Shown: positions 46,115 to 56,175, counted from the first letter of the stretch. The stretch: 64,000 nt of DNA from Thermomonas alba (GCF_022419205.1 NZ_JAJOZU010000004.1:194995-258994), one strand, 5' to 3'. Translations and numbers: made by a program. Notes: generated from the letters alone by a model not told the origin.

Positions 46115-47559
46115 CGCCTACCGTTTCCCTGCGCCTTTCCCGTCTCATCGCCGTTCTGCTGCTGTCCGCCCTGTCGATCGGACGCGTGGGCGCGCAGCAG
46201 ACCGATGCGCCGCTGCAGCCAGTCGAGCGGATCGCCGCCGTCGTGAATGACGATGTGATCCTGCGCAGCGAGCTGGATCGCGCGATCGCCAACATCCGTG
46301 CCCAGTACCAGGGGCGCGAGGATCAGCTTCCACCGGACAACGTGCTCGAACGCCAGGTGCTGGAACGCCTGATCCTGATGCGGTTGCAGCTGGCGCGCGC
46401 CGCCGATGCGGGCATCACCGCCACCGATTCGGACATCGAGCGCGCGGTGCAGAGCATCGCCCAGCAAAACGGCCTGAGCCTGGACCAGCTGCGCGAACGC
46501 ATCGCCCAGGACGGCATGAGCTTCGCCGACTTCCGCAACAACCTGCGCGATGAAATCGTGATCCAGAAGTTGCGCCAGAGCTTTGCCCAGGGCCGCATCA
46601 ACGTCAGCGAGGCGGAAGTGGACGCCGCCATGGCCACCGCCGCCGCGACCGCCACCCAGCAATACCATCTGGCCCACATCCTGGTGGCCACCCCGGAGGC
46701 CGCCAGCCCCGAGCAGATCGCCACCGCGCAGAAGAAGATCGAGGGCGTGAAGGCCCTGATCGACAAAGGCGAGATGAGCTTCTCCGCCGCCGCCGTGCGC
46801 TATTCCGACAGCCCGAACGCGTTGGAGGGCGGCGATCTCGGCTGGCGCAGCCTGAACGAGATTCCGCCCGCGTTCGCCGCCGCCATCCAGCAGATGCACG
46901 ACGGCGAGATCCTCGGCCCGATCCGCGGCCCCAGTGGCTTCCAGCTGCTGCAGCTGATAGGCACCCGCACCCAGGCGCCGGGCAGCGGCGACAAGGTGAC
47001 CCAGTTCTCCGCACGCCAGATCCTGATCAAGGTCGATGACAAAACCAGCGATGCCGCGGCCAAGGCCAAGGCCGACGCGCTGGCGGCGAAACTGGCCGGC
47101 GGCGCCGATTTCGCCAAGCTGGCCAGCGAAAACTCCGACGACGCCACCACCCGCCGTCGCGGCGGCGACCTCGGCTGGTTCACCGCCGATACCTATGGCA
47201 CCACCTTCGGCCTGCAGGTGGCTGCGCTGGCGGATGGCCAGACCTCGGCGCCGTTCAAGACCGATGCCGGCTGGGTGATCGTGCAGCGCATCGGCAGTCG
47301 CGAGATCGCCGCCGGCGACGAAAACCTGCGCGCGCAGATCCGCGAGACCATCGGCCGCCGCAAGCTGGAAGACGAGTGGAACCGCTTCCTGCGCGAAATG
47401 CGCGGCGAGGCCTATGTGGACGTGCGCGACGCGCAGGGCCATTCCACCGCGCCGGCATTGCCGGAGACGCCAAAGGAAAAACGCAAGGCATCCTCGAGCC
47501 GCGAGGTGCAAGAGGCGAGCGCCGCCGGCACCTTCATGCCCGGCAGCGGCACTCCCTGA
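46111..47559 (+). CDS. surA: Periplasmic chaperone/PPIase SurA
   Basis: The 482-residue protein has a signal peptide (cleaved around 'GRVGAQQ'), an N-terminal chaperone domain 'VNDDVILRSELDRAIANI', and two parvulin domains ('YHLAHILVATPEA...', 'FSARQILIKVDDK...GGDLGWFTADTYG'). The C-terminal helix packs back on the N-domain, and a long Lys/Ala-rich tail follows. SurA escorts outer-membrane proteins, including LptD, across the periplasm, which explains the coupled gene order. Confidence 0.95.
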   Translation: MTPTVSLRLSRLIAVLLLSALSIGRVGAQQTDAPLQPVERIAAVVNDDVILRSELDRAIANIRAQYQGREDQLPPDNVLERQVLERLILMRLQLARAADAGITATDSDIERAVQSIAQQNGLSLDQLRERIAQDGMSFADFRNNLRDEIVIQKLRQSFAQGRINVSEAEVDAAMATAAATATQQYHLAHILVATPEAASPEQIATAQKKIEGVKALIDKGEMSFSAAAVRYSDSPNALEGGDLGWRSLNEIPPAFAAAIQQMHDGEILGPIRGPSGFQLLQLIGTRTQAPGSGDKVTQFSARQILIKVDDKTSDAAAKAKADALAAKLAGGADFAKLASENSDDATTRRRGGDLGWFTADTYGTTFGLQVAALADGQTSAPFKTDAGWVIVQRIGSREIAAGDENLRAQIRETIGRRKLEDEWNRFLREMRGEAYVDVRDAQGHSTAPALPETPKEKRKASSSREVQEASAAGTFMPGSGTP

Positions 47560-47566
47560 GGGCGCG

Positions 47567-48541
47567 ATGCGCCCGCGGCTGGCCCTGATCCCCGGCGAAC
47601 CGGCTGGCGTCGGCCCCGAGCTCGTGGTCCGCGCCGCCCAGCGCGACTGGGGCGCGGAGCTCGTGGTCTATGGCGATGCCGCCACCTTACAGCGCGCGGC
47701 GGCCATGCTCGACCTGCCGCTGCATCTGCACCCCGCAGGCAGCCCACCGCCGCGGCCCGACAGCCTGGCGCTGGTGGACATCCCGCATGCGTGCGTCCCG
47801 GCCTGGGGGCGACCGGATCCCGCCAATGCCGGCAGCGTGGTCGCCGCGCTCAGCCGCGCCGCGCGGGACTGCCTGGCCGGCACCCTGCACGGCATGGTCA
47901 CCGGCCCAGTACACAAGGCGGTCATCAACCAGGCCGGAATCGCGTTTACCGGCACCACCGGGCTGCTGGCGGAACTGACTGGCTGCGAAGTGGTGATGAT
48001 GCTGGCCAACCCGGCGATGCGGGTGGCCCTGCAGACGGTGCACCTGCCGCTGCGGGCGGTGCCCGACGCGATCACCCCGCAGACATTGGCGCGCACCCTG
48101 CGCATCCTCGACGGCGCGCTGCGCGTGCAGTTCGGCATCGCCAAGCCGATCATCGCGGTGCTGGGCCTGAACCCGCACGCAGGCGAGGACGGCCACCTCG
48201 GCCGCGAAGAGCTGGACGTCATCATCCCCGTGCTGGAGGCGCTGCGCGGCGAGGGCCTGTACCTGCTCGGCCCGCTGCCGGCGGACACCGCCTTCCTGCC
48301 GGAAAAACTGCGCGGCGTGGATGCGGTACTGGCGATGTACCACGACCAGGGCCTGCCGGTGCTCAAGCACGCGGACTTCGCCCATGCGGTGAACATCACC
48401 CTCGGCCTGCCGTTCCCGCGGGTGGCCGTGGACCACGGCACCGCGTTCGACCTCGCCGGCACCGGCAAGGCCGATCCCTCCAGCCTGTTCGCCGCGATCA
48501 CCACCTGCACGCGGCTGGTGCACCCGCGAGCGATGCCATGA
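47567..48541 (+). CDS. pdxA: 4-hydroxythreonine-4-phosphate dehydrogenase
   Basis: The 324-residue NAD-dependent enzyme of pyridoxal-phosphate synthesis starts 'MRPRLALIPGEPAGVGPELVVR' and contains 'TGPVHKAVINQAG', 'FTGTTGLLAELTG', 'GLNPHAGEDGHLGREE' and 'MYHDQGLPVLKH', carrying the metal-binding His residues. It is followed by rsmA with a 4-base overlap. Length is typical. Confidence 0.96.
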   Translation: MRPRLALIPGEPAGVGPELVVRAAQRDWGAELVVYGDAATLQRAAAMLDLPLHLHPAGSPPPRPDSLALVDIPHACVPAWGRPDPANAGSVVAALSRAARDCLAGTLHGMVTGPVHKAVINQAGIAFTGTTGLLAELTGCEVVMMLANPAMRVALQTVHLPLRAVPDAITPQTLARTLRILDGALRVQFGIAKPIIAVLGLNPHAGEDGHLGREELDVIIPVLEALRGEGLYLLGPLPADTAFLPEKLRGVDAVLAMYHDQGLPVLKHADFAHAVNITLGLPFPRVAVDHGTAFDLAGTGKADPSSLFAAITTCTRLVHPRAMP

Positions 48542-49350
48542 CCACCGGCTTCACCGAACCGGCCAAGAAGCACCTTGGCCAAAACTTCCTACACGAGAAA
48601 GGCGTGATCGCGAAGATCGTGCAGGCAATCGACCCGCAGCCAGGCGACGTGCTGGTGGAGATCGGCCCTGGCCAGGGCGCGCTGACCTTCCCGCTGCTGG
48701 ATCGCCACGGCGAACTCACCGCGATCGAGTTCGACCGCGACCTGCACGCCCCGCTGCAGGCCGCATCGCGCGAGCACGGCATACTGCACCTGATCGCAGG
48801 CGACGTGCTGGACGTGGATTTCACCGCGCTGGCCGCGCGCCGCAGCGATGCCCGCGGGCAGATCCGGCTGATCGGCAACCTGCCCTACAACCTGTCCTCG
48901 CCGATCCTGTTCCACGCGCTGGACCACGCCGCCGCGATCCGCGACATGCACTTCATGCTGCAGAAGGAGGTGGTGGAGCGCATGGCCGCCGCCCCCGGCA
49001 GCAAGGTCTATGGGCGGCTTTCGGTGATGCTGCAGGCCTACTGCGCGGTGACGCCGCTGTTCACGGTACCGCCCGGCGCGTTCCGGCCCGCGCCGAAGGT
49101 GGACTCGGCGGTGGTGCGCCTGGTGCCGAAGCCGGCCGAGTGCATCGAGGTGGCGGATCGCGCGACGTTCGCGAACGTGGTCCGCGCGGCCTTCGGGCAG
49201 CGCCGCAAGACCCTGCGCAACGCGCTGCAGGGGGTGGCGACCCCAGAACGAATCAGCGCCGCCGGGCTGCGTGCGGACGCGCGCGCCGAGCAGGTCGCCG
49301 TCGCCGAGTTCGTGCGGCTGGCCAATCTCGTCGCCACCCACGGCCCCTGA
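48538..49350 (+). CDS. rsmA: 16S rRNA (A1518/A1519-N6) dimethyltransferase RsmA
   Basis: The 270-residue enzyme (KsgA) dimethylates two adjacent adenines near the 3' end of 16S rRNA. It shows 'KKHLGQNFLHEKGVIAKIV', SAM motif 'VEIGPGQGALTFPL', 'GNLPYNLSSPILF' (the NLPY catalytic motif) and 'MLQKEVVERMAA'. The start overlaps the pdxA stop. In many relatives apaG-apaH follows, but here those genes are 11 kb away. Confidence 0.96.
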   Translation: MTTGFTEPAKKHLGQNFLHEKGVIAKIVQAIDPQPGDVLVEIGPGQGALTFPLLDRHGELTAIEFDRDLHAPLQAASREHGILHLIAGDVLDVDFTALAARRSDARGQIRLIGNLPYNLSSPILFHALDHAAAIRDMHFMLQKEVVERMAAAPGSKVYGRLSVMLQAYCAVTPLFTVPPGAFRPAPKVDSAVVRLVPKPAECIEVADRATFANVVRAAFGQRRKTLRNALQGVATPERISAAGLRADARAEQVAVAEFVRLANLVATHGP

Positions 49351-49368
49351 GCGCACTGCGCCCCCGGC

Positions 49369-50502
49369 TTATCCCCAGAGCGCGGCGACCTCCGCCATCA
49401 TCCCGGGCACGCGGTCATGCGGCACGGAATCTTGAATCTGGTAGTCGGGCTGGCGGGTATCGCGCAGCAAATGCGCCTCATCGCGGCTACCGTCGGCGTT
49501 CAGTAGCCGCGCCACCTGCGGATGCGCGGCATCCTCGCCGCGGCGCAGCACGATGCCGATCTCGCCGTTGGCCAGCCGCACCAAGGTCCCGGGTGGATAC
49601 ACGCCCAGCTCCTTGACCAGCATCATCGCCAGGCCTTCATCCACCTGCTTGCCACGCTCCAGGAAGATGCTGCGCAGGGCCATCCGCGCCGGCAGCGCAT
49701 CGCGGTACACCCGCGGCCGCAGCATCGCGGTATAGATGTCGATGATCGCCAGCAGACGGGTCGGCTCGCGGATCGCCGCGCCGCGCAGGCCGTGCGGATA
49801 GCCGGAACCGTCCAGGCGTTCGTGATGATGCAGCACCGCATCCAGCCACACCGGATCGGTGATGCCGGCGGCCTCCAGCAGGCGCACCGCCACCTCCGGG
49901 TGCGCGCGCACCTGTGCCAGCTGGGTATAGCTCAAACGCTCGCTCTGGTGATTGAGCCGCGCCGCCAGCGGGCCGAGGGCGAGGTCGTAGGTCAGCGCGG
50001 CGCCCGCCAGAGCGCGCTTCGTCGCCGGATCCATGCCCATGGCGCGCATCGAAAACACGCAAATGATGCCGGCATGGGTCTGGCGGGCGGCGTGATTGGC
50101 CGGATCCAGCTGGAGCTGCATCGCCGCCAAGGTGGCATCCGGATCCCGCTGCAGATGGGTTTCGATGCCCGCCACCAGCTGCGCCACGCGCTCCTGCACC
50201 CCGGCCGCGGCCCCGGACAGCAACCGCCGGTGCAGCATGGCCACATCGCGATGCAGTTGGTTGATCGCCTCGATCGTGGTGACCGGCGCGGCTGGCGCCG
50301 CCGGTGCGCGCCGCGCCAGCGGCACCAGATTCCCCTGCCGCAGCAGCATGCGACGCTGCTCTTCGTTTTCGACCACGGCGCCCTGCGGCATCAGCAGGGT
50401 GCCTGCCCGATCGTAAACCGGCAGCAGCAACGGTTTGCCGACTTCGACATCATCCTCCCGCACCGGGCGGGCGGCATCCATGCGGATGGGTGCTTGGCTC
50501 AT
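49369..50502 (-). CDS. HD-GYP-domain protein with degenerate HD motif
   Basis: About 377 residues from ATG 50502; an ATG at 50529 would add nine. The N-terminal half contains a GEF/PilZ-like region and coiled stretches. The C-terminal half is an HD-GYP-type domain with 'HHHERLDGSGYPHGL' (HHExxDGxGYP intact) and 'RAHPEVAVRLL', but the defining HD pair reads 'AALTYDLALG', with Tyr in place of the metal-binding His. HD-GYP proteins hydrolyse cyclic di-GMP; this one may have reduced catalysis or act as a sensor. Its stop lies 18 bases from the rsmA stop (convergent). Confidence 0.75.
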   Translation of the reverse strand: MSQAPIRMDAARPVREDDVEVGKPLLLPVYDRAGTLLMPQGAVVENEEQRRMLLRQGNLVPLARRAPAAPAAPVTTIEAINQLHRDVAMLHRRLLSGAAAGVQERVAQLVAGIETHLQRDPDATLAAMQLQLDPANHAARQTHAGIICVFSMRAMGMDPATKRALAGAALTYDLALGPLAARLNHQSERLSYTQLAQVRAHPEVAVRLLEAAGITDPVWLDAVLHHHERLDGSGYPHGLRGAAIREPTRLLAIIDIYTAMLRPRVYRDALPARMALRSIFLERGKQVDEGLAMMLVKELGVYPPGTLVRLANGEIGIVLRRGEDAAHPQVARLLNADGSRDEAHLLRDTRQPDYQIQDSVPHDRVPGMMAEVAALWG

Positions 50503-50600
50503 GTCAGTGCAACGCCCCAAGGTGAACACGGCGCTGGCAGCCAGGCCGCAGGCTTAGTGTGCCAGAGAGGATTCGCCGTGAGGCAAGCACGCCTACGCGC

Positions 50601-52328
50601 TCACGCAAGGGCAGGAACATGCGCCTCCAGCCAAGCCTCGATGGCGGCGCGCCGGCGCGCGCGCAGCAGCGTCGGCGCGGCATCGCGCAAGCGACCGAAA
50701 TCGCACTGTCGGATCGCCCGCCGCACCTCCAGCAGGGTCGCCGGATGCAGGCTCAGCTCGGTCAACCCCAGCGCCAGCAGCAGCGGCACCAGCCGCGGGT
50801 CGGCGGCCATCTCGCCGCACACCGTGACCGCGCGGCCGCGACGCTGGCCGATCCGGACCACGTCGCGCAGCACCCGCAGCACCGCCGGATGCAGCGGGGT
50901 ATACAGCTCGCCCAGCGCCTCGTGGGTGCGATCGGCCGCCAGCAGGTACTGCACCAGATCGTTGGTGCCGATCGACAGGAAATCGCACTGCGCGATGAAC
51001 GTCCCCAGCGCCAGGGCCGCGGCCGGGACCTCGATCATCGCGCCCAAGGGCAGCCGCGGCGCGGTTTCCATGCCCTGCGCGCGCAGCTCGCGCAGGACCT
51101 CGTCCAGCATCCGCCGCACCGCACGCAGCTCCTCGCCGGCGCTGACCATCGGCACCAAGACCCGCACCGGGCCGTAGCCGGACGCACGCGCGATCGCACG
51201 CAGCTGGGTGCGCAGCAGTTCCTGCCGCGCCAGCGACAGCCGCACGCCGCGCAGGCCCAGCGCGGGGTTCGGCTCATCGCGCAGGGCCAGGCCGGTCTTG
51301 TCGGCCTTGTCCGCCCCGAGGTCGAGGGTGCGGATGGTGACGGTGCGCCCGGTCATCGCCAGCACCGCGTCGCGGTAGGCGCGAAACTGCGTTTCCTCGT
51401 CCGGCAGCACGCTGCTGCCGAGGAACAGGAACTCGGTGCGGTACAGGCCGACGCCCGCGGCGCCCAGCGCATGCGCTTCGGTGACGTCCTCGCGCGACTC
51501 GGCGTTCGCCCACAGCTTGATGTCGATGCCATCCAAGGTACGGGTGGGCTCACGCCGCAGGCGGTTGAGCTGGCGCCGCTCGCGGCGCGCCTCGGCCACC
51601 CGGCGGTGGTGGGCGCGCAGGTCGGCGGCATCCGGCTCCAGGACCACCAGCCCGCTACCGCCGTCGATCACCAGCACGTCGCCGTCGTTGATCTTCTGCA
51701 GCGCTTGCGCGGCGCCCACCACCAGCGGCAGGTGCAGGCTGCGCGCCAGGATCGCGCTGTGCGAGAGCGGGCTGCCGCCGGCGGTGACCACTCCGACCAC
51801 GCCCTGCGCCTGCAGCTGCGCCAGTTCCGCCGGCGCCACGTTGTCGGTCACCAGGATCTCGCCGGATACCCCTTGCAGCCTGGCGCGGTCGCGATGCAAA
51901 GCGGCATGCAGGCGGCCGATCACCTGGTCGATGTCGTCGATCCGGCTGCGCAGATACGCATCGTCCATGCCTTCGAATACCGCGGCGATGCGGTCGCGCT
52001 GCAGACGCAGCGCATAGTCGGCCGAATACAGCCCGACGCGGATCAACTCGTCGATCCCGGACAGCAGCTCGGGATCGTCCAGCAGCAGCGCGTGCAGGTC
52101 GAGGAACTCGCCGATCTCGTGCGCGAGCGCCCCATGCAGACGCTCGCGCAGCTCGCGCATCTCCGCCCGCACATGGGCCACCGCGGACTGAAAGCGCGCC
52201 CGCTCGGCTTCCACCTGCCCGGGATCGATGCGGGTCTCGGCAATGTCGAGCGCGTGCGGCAGGCGCACCCGGGCCCGTCCAAGCGCGCTGCCGCGGGCAG
52301 CGGCGGTGCCGGACAGGACCTGGCGCAT
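50601..52328 (-). CDS. ptsI: PTS enzyme I
   Basis: The 575-residue phosphoenolpyruvate-protein phosphotransferase has the active His190 in 'TAGGSPLSHSAILARSL', the PEP-binding 'FLFLGSSVLPDEETQFRAYR' and the C-terminal dimer region 'SIGTNDLVQYLLAADRTHE'. It phosphorylates HPr. No sugar permease lies nearby, so the chain probably serves regulation through IIA. It overlaps ptsH by one base (TGATG). Confidence 0.96.
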   Translation of the reverse strand: MRQVLSGTAAARGSALGRARVRLPHALDIAETRIDPGQVEAERARFQSAVAHVRAEMRELRERLHGALAHEIGEFLDLHALLLDDPELLSGIDELIRVGLYSADYALRLQRDRIAAVFEGMDDAYLRSRIDDIDQVIGRLHAALHRDRARLQGVSGEILVTDNVAPAELAQLQAQGVVGVVTAGGSPLSHSAILARSLHLPLVVGAAQALQKINDGDVLVIDGGSGLVVLEPDAADLRAHHRRVAEARRERRQLNRLRREPTRTLDGIDIKLWANAESREDVTEAHALGAAGVGLYRTEFLFLGSSVLPDEETQFRAYRDAVLAMTGRTVTIRTLDLGADKADKTGLALRDEPNPALGLRGVRLSLARQELLRTQLRAIARASGYGPVRVLVPMVSAGEELRAVRRMLDEVLRELRAQGMETAPRLPLGAMIEVPAAALALGTFIAQCDFLSIGTNDLVQYLLAADRTHEALGELYTPLHPAVLRVLRDVVRIGQRRGRAVTVCGEMAADPRLVPLLLALGLTELSLHPATLLEVRRAIRQCDFGRLRDAAPTLLRARRRAAIEAWLEAHVPALA

Positions 52329-52597
52329 CAGCTGTCCTCGTCGAAGCGGCGCTCGAACAGCGCGACCACCGCATCGGCGGCGGCCTGCTCATCCTCTCCT
52401 TCCACCCGCAGCACGACTTCCGAACCGGGGCCGGCGGCCAGCAGCATCACACCCATGATGCTCTTGGCATTGACCTCGCGCCCGCGCGCCTCCAGCGTCG
52501 CGTGGCTACGGAATCCCGCCAGCAGCTGCACCAGCTTGGCGGTGGCGCGCGCATGCAGCCCCAGGCGATTGCTGACTTTGAGCTCACGCCGGATCAT
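52328..52597 (-). CDS. ptsH: Phosphocarrier protein HPr
   Basis: The 89-residue protein has His15 in 'GLHARATAK', the EI-dependent phosphorylation site, and Ser46 in 'NAKSIMG', the site used by HPr kinase/phosphatase, whose gene lies 1.4 kb away in the same cluster. The ATG at 52597 is the family start. It sits between the IIA gene and ptsI. Confidence 0.96.
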   Translation of the reverse strand: MIRRELKVSNRLGLHARATAKLVQLLAGFRSHATLEARGREVNAKSIMGVMLLAAGPGSEVVLRVEGEDEQAAADAVVALFERRFDEDS

Positions 52598-52641
52598 GCA
52601 CCTGCTCTCCGTACGTGCCGCAAACGCGGAACCGAGCGTCT

Positions 52642-53034
52642 TCAAAGATCATCGATGATGGCTCCGCTGCGCGCGCCGGCGGCGGCCACCGCCGGCAAAT
52701 CGGCCAACTCCAGCTCCGCGTAGTTCATCACCCGCAGCAGCATCGGCAAACTGAGCGCTGACACTCGCCGCACCGGGGTGCCCAGCCGCGCCAGGCGCGC
52801 GGCGAGGTTGGCGGGGGTAGCGCCATACAGGTCGGTCAGCACCAGCACCCCGTCGCCGCCGTCCACCCGCCGCATCGCGGCGCTGGCGCGCGGCAGCAGC
52901 GCCTCCGGCTCGCCATCGAACGGCACCTCGAATGCCTCGCACGCCAGCGGCAGTCTGCCCAGCAGGCGCGTGGCCACCGCCAGCAGGGCGCTGCCGATGC
53001 CTTCATGGGTGATGAGGAGGACCCCGACGCTCAT
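52642..53034 (-). CDS. PTS EIIA-Man-type regulatory subunit
   Basis: The 130-residue protein carries 'VLLITHEGIGSALL' with the phosphate-accepting His10, then 'DGVLVLTDLYGATPANLAARL', typical of the mannose-family IIA fold. Without a IIB-IIC partner here, it is likely to signal the PTS phosphorylation state. The start is ATG 53034; the longer upstream frame is probably not coding. Confidence 0.92.
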   Translation of the reverse strand: MSVGVLLITHEGIGSALLAVATRLLGRLPLACEAFEVPFDGEPEALLPRASAAMRRVDGGDGVLVLTDLYGATPANLAARLARLGTPVRRVSALSLPMLLRVMNYAELELADLPAVAAAGARSGAIIDDL

Positions 53035-53101
53035 GCTCAGCAACTTAGCAGACCGCCATGACATCGGGGAAGCGGGCCATGCGCGCGCAGCGGGCGCGGC
53101 G

Positions 53102-53971
53102 TCAATCCAGCTCGCGATGATGCGTCGCCACTTCCCGCCAGCCGGCGTCGCGGCAATGCCGCGCCAGGCGCTCGGCCAGGTACACCGAGCGATGCCGCCC
53201 ACCGCTGCAGCCGAATGCCACGGTGACATAGCTGCGGGTATCGGTGCTGAGCTTTGGCAGCCAGGTATCCAGGAACGCCTGCACCTGCGCGACGTAGGCC
53301 GCCACCTCCGGCTGCGCATCGAGGTAGTCGCGCACCGCCTCATCGCGCCCGGACAGCGGGCGCAACCGCGCGTCCCAGTGCGGGTTCGGCAGCACCCGCG
53401 CATCGAATACGAAATCGGCGTCGACTGGCACGCCGTGGCGGTAGGCGAACGACTCGAACAGCAGCGACAGCCCGGCGCTGTCCAGCCCGAACTCGGCCAG
53501 GATGCAGCGGCGCATCTGGTGCACGTTGAGCTCGCTGGTGTCGATCAGGATGTCGGCGATCTGGCGCAGCGGCCGCAGCGCCTGGCGCTCGAGCGCGATC
53601 GCATCCGCCAGCGACAGCCCCAGATGGCTGAGCGGATGCCGCCGACGGGTGTCGGCATAGCGACGCAGGATCGCGTCGCTGCGCGCTTCCAGGAACAGCA
53701 GGCGCGGATCGACGCCGATCGCGCCGACCTGCGACAGGATGCCCGGCACCTCGGCCAGATCGCCCAGGCTGCGCGCATCGATCGCCACCGCCATCTTCTC
53801 TGGCGCGCCCTCGCTGCCGTGCATGCGCTGCACGAACTCCGGCAGCAGCTCGGCCGGCAGATTGTCCACGCAGTAATAGCCGAGATCCTCCAGCGTGTGC
53901 AGCGCGCCCGATTTGCCGGACCCGGACATGCCGCTGACCACTACCAACGTCGGCGCCCGTGGCGTGCTCAT
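53102..53971 (-). CDS. rapZ: RNase adapter RapZ
   Basis: The 289-residue protein has an N-terminal P-loop 'GMSGSGKS' (14-21) and '[13 protein letters not shown]', and a C-terminal domain with '[22 protein letters not shown]'. In enterobacteria RapZ directs RNase E to glmZ-type small RNA and senses glucosamine-6-phosphate. It overlaps hprK by 4 bases. Confidence 0.95.
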   Translation of the reverse strand: MSTPRAPTLVVVSGMSGSGKSGALHTLEDLGYYCVDNLPAELLPEFVQRMHGSEGAPEKMAVAIDARSLGDLAEVPGILSQVGAIGVDPRLLFLEARSDAILRRYADTRRRHPLSHLGLSLADAIALERQALRPLRQIADILIDTSELNVHQMRRCILAEFGLDSAGLSLLFESFAYRHGVPVDADFVFDARVLPNPHWDARLRPLSGRDEAVRDYLDAQPEVAAYVAQVQAFLDTWLPKLSTDTRSYVTVAFGCSGGRHRSVYLAERLARHCRDAGWREVATHHRELD

Positions 53972-54924
53972 GGGCTGGAATGCTCGAGAAAGTGGCTGTG
54001 CCGGGCCATGAACGCCGCGGCCGGATCGATGCCCTTGCTGCGCAGGATATGCATGCGGGTCGCGGCCTCGGTGAGCACCGCCAGGTTGCGGCCCGGCATC
54101 ACCGGAATGGTGATCATCGGCACATCCAGATCCAGCACTCGGCGGGTACCGATATCGCCGGTCAGGCGCTCCATGCCGCTGGGATCGGGCTCGAGCGCGG
54201 GCCGGCTCAGATGCACGATCATGCGCAGGTACTTGTTGCGCTTGACCGCGGTGTCGCCAAACATCTGGCGGATGTTGAGCACGCCCAGCCCGCGCAGCTC
54301 CAGCATGTCCTGCAGCAGCTCCGGGCAGGTGCCGTCGAGCACGTCGGGCGCGATCTGGGTGAACTCCGGCGCATCGTCCGCCACCAGGCGGTGGCCGCGG
54401 GTGATCAGCTCCAGGGCCAACTCGCTCTTGCCGGAGCCGGACTCCCCGGTGATCAGCACGCCGATCGAGTAGATCTCCATGAACACGCCATGCAGGGTGA
54501 CCCGCGGCGCCAGCTTGCGCGCCAGCAGGTACTGCAGGTGGTTGAGCAACTCGTGACCGCGCCGCGGCGACACCCACAGCGGGGTATCGGATTCCTCGGC
54601 CGCCAGCCGCAGGTCCTCGGGGCACGCCTGGTTCTTGCTCAGGACCAGCGCCAGCGGCCGGAACCCGATGATCTTCTGGATCGTCTCCCAGCGCTGGCGG
54701 GCGTCCAGCCCGTCCAGCCACTCCAGCTCCTCGGTGCCGAGGATCTGCACCTTGTTGGGATAGATGATGTTGAGGTAGCCCGCCAGCGACGGCCGGCGGG
54801 CTACGGTCTGCACGGCTTCCAGGACCCGCTCGCCGCCGCGTTCGCGGCCAGCCACCCAGCGCAGGCCCAGGCGTTCCTGCTGGAGGGCGAACAGCTCGGC
54901 GGCGGTGATGCGGGCTGTGCTCAT
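53968..54924 (-). CDS. hprK: HPr kinase/phosphorylase
   Basis: The 318-residue enzyme has a Walker A '[15 protein letters not shown]' starting at residue 160, the HPrK signature 'MEIYSIGV' ahead of it and '[15 protein letters not shown]' with the C-terminal HPr-contact region. It phosphorylates or dephosphorylates HPr on Ser46. The target Ser46 is present in the ptsH product of this cluster, so the switch looks intact. Confidence 0.96.
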   Translation of the reverse strand: MSTARITAAELFALQQERLGLRWVAGRERGGERVLEAVQTVARRPSLAGYLNIIYPNKVQILGTEELEWLDGLDARQRWETIQKIIGFRPLALVLSKNQACPEDLRLAAEESDTPLWVSPRRGHELLNHLQYLLARKLAPRVTLHGVFMEIYSIGVLITGESGSGKSELALELITRGHRLVADDAPEFTQIAPDVLDGTCPELLQDMLELRGLGVLNIRQMFGDTAVKRNKYLRMIVHLSRPALEPDPSGMERLTGDIGTRRVLDLDVPMITIPVMPGRNLAVLTEAATRMHILRSKGIDPAAAFMARHSHFLEHSSP

Positions 54925-54934
54925 CGGTTGCCGA

Positions 54935-55258
54935 TCAGCCGGCCGTGTCCCGGCTCAGACTCTCGCCGCGGTGGTGATCGACCATCTTTTCCTTCTGCTT
55001 CACCAGCATGCGGTCGAGCTTGTCCGCCAGCAGGTCGATCGCTGCGTACATGTCGGCGGCGCTGGCATCGGCGTGCAGGGTCTTGCCGGGCAGGGTGACG
55101 GTCGCCTCGGCGCGGTGGTCGGGTTTGTCCAGGCCGAGCTGGACGCGAATCTGGCACGGGTGCTCGAAATGCCGCCCCAGGCGCTCGAAACGGGTTTCCA
55201 CGTACTTGTTCAGGGCGGGCGTCACGTCCATTTGCTGGCCGTAGGTTTCGATCTGCAT
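54935..55258 (-). CDS. hpf: Short-form ribosome hibernation-promoting factor
   Basis: The 107-residue protein matches the short HPF/RaiA family: '[28 protein letters not shown]', '[35 protein letters not shown]'. It helps dimerise and silence 70S ribosomes in stationary phase. It is 10 bases upstream of hprK. In related genomes the next upstream gene is normally rpoN; here there are 197 non-coding bases and then lptB. Confidence 0.94.
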   Translation of the reverse strand: MQIETYGQQMDVTPALNKYVETRFERLGRHFEHPCQIRVQLGLDKPDHRAEATVTLPGKTLHADASAADMYAAIDLLADKLDRMLVKQKEKMVDHHRGESLSRDTAG

Positions 55259-55455
55259 CTTGACCTCCTTCTGCACGAGTGGGCCGCGGGCGTCTGCACG
55301 CGACGAGCGGCGAGGGGCTCCGGTTGCAGCGCGGGCAGTCCGGCAACTCCGCTCGACACGCTTTCGAGGTTCAACCTAGCGACCTGACGCGGATCCGGCA
55401 AGGGGCTGGCGTCGTTCGGGCGGTCGCGGCCGCCGGAACGTGCGGCGGTAGGCGC

Positions 55456-56175
55456 CTACAGCCTGAACTCCTCGCCCAGATACACCCTGCGCACGTCGGC
55501 GTTCTCCAGCACCGCCGCGGGCGTGCCCTGCGCCAGCACACCGCCATCGGCCAGGATGTAGGCGCGGTCGCAGATGCCCAGCGTCTCGCGCACGTTGTGG
55601 TCGGTGATCAGGACGCCGATCCCGCGCGCCTTGAGATGACGAACGATGCGCTGGATTTCGTTGACCGAGATCGGATCGACCCCGGCAAACGGCTCGTCCA
55701 GCAGGATCATGCGCGGCTTGCCGGCCAGTGCGCGCGCGATCTCCACCCGCCGCCGCTCGCCGCCAGACAGGCTGGCCCCCAGTTGCTCGGCCACATGCCC
55801 GATCTGCAGCTCCTCCAGCAGCGCATCCAGCTCGCGCGCACGTCCATCCTCGTCGAGGTCGGGCCGCAGCTCCAGCACCAGACGCAGGTTGTCGGCCACG
55901 CTGAGCTTGCGGAAGATCGAGGGCTCCTGCGGCAGATAGCCCAGCCCCCGGCGCGCGCGCTGGTGCATCGGCGCGCCGGTGATGTCAGTGCCATCCAGCA
56001 CGATCCGCCCGGCATCGGCCGAGATCAGGCCGACGATCATGTAGAAGCAGGTGGTCTTGCCGGCACCGTTCGGCCCGAGCAGGCCGACCACTTCGCCGGG
56101 ATTGAGCGTCAGCCCGAAGTCGCGCACCACCTCGCGCGCCCGGTAGCGCTTGCGCAGCCCTTCGACGAGAAGCAT
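55456..56175 (-). CDS. lptB: LPS export ABC transporter ATPase LptB
   Basis: The 239-residue ATPase has Walker A '[12 protein letters not shown]', Q-loop, signature '[17 protein letters not shown]' and Walker B '[15 protein letters not shown]'. With LptFG it extracts LPS from the inner membrane and pushes it over LptC-LptA to LptD. The start overlaps lptA's stop by one base. Confidence 0.97.
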   Translation of the reverse strand: MLLVEGLRKRYRAREVVRDFGLTLNPGEVVGLLGPNGAGKTTCFYMIVGLISADAGRIVLDGTDITGAPMHQRARRGLGYLPQEPSIFRKLSVADNLRLVLELRPDLDEDGRARELDALLEELQIGHVAEQLGASLSGGERRRVEIARALAGKPRMILLDEPFAGVDPISVNEIQRIVRHLKARGIGVLITDHNVRETLGICDRAYILADGGVLAQGTPAAVLENADVRRVYLGEEFRL

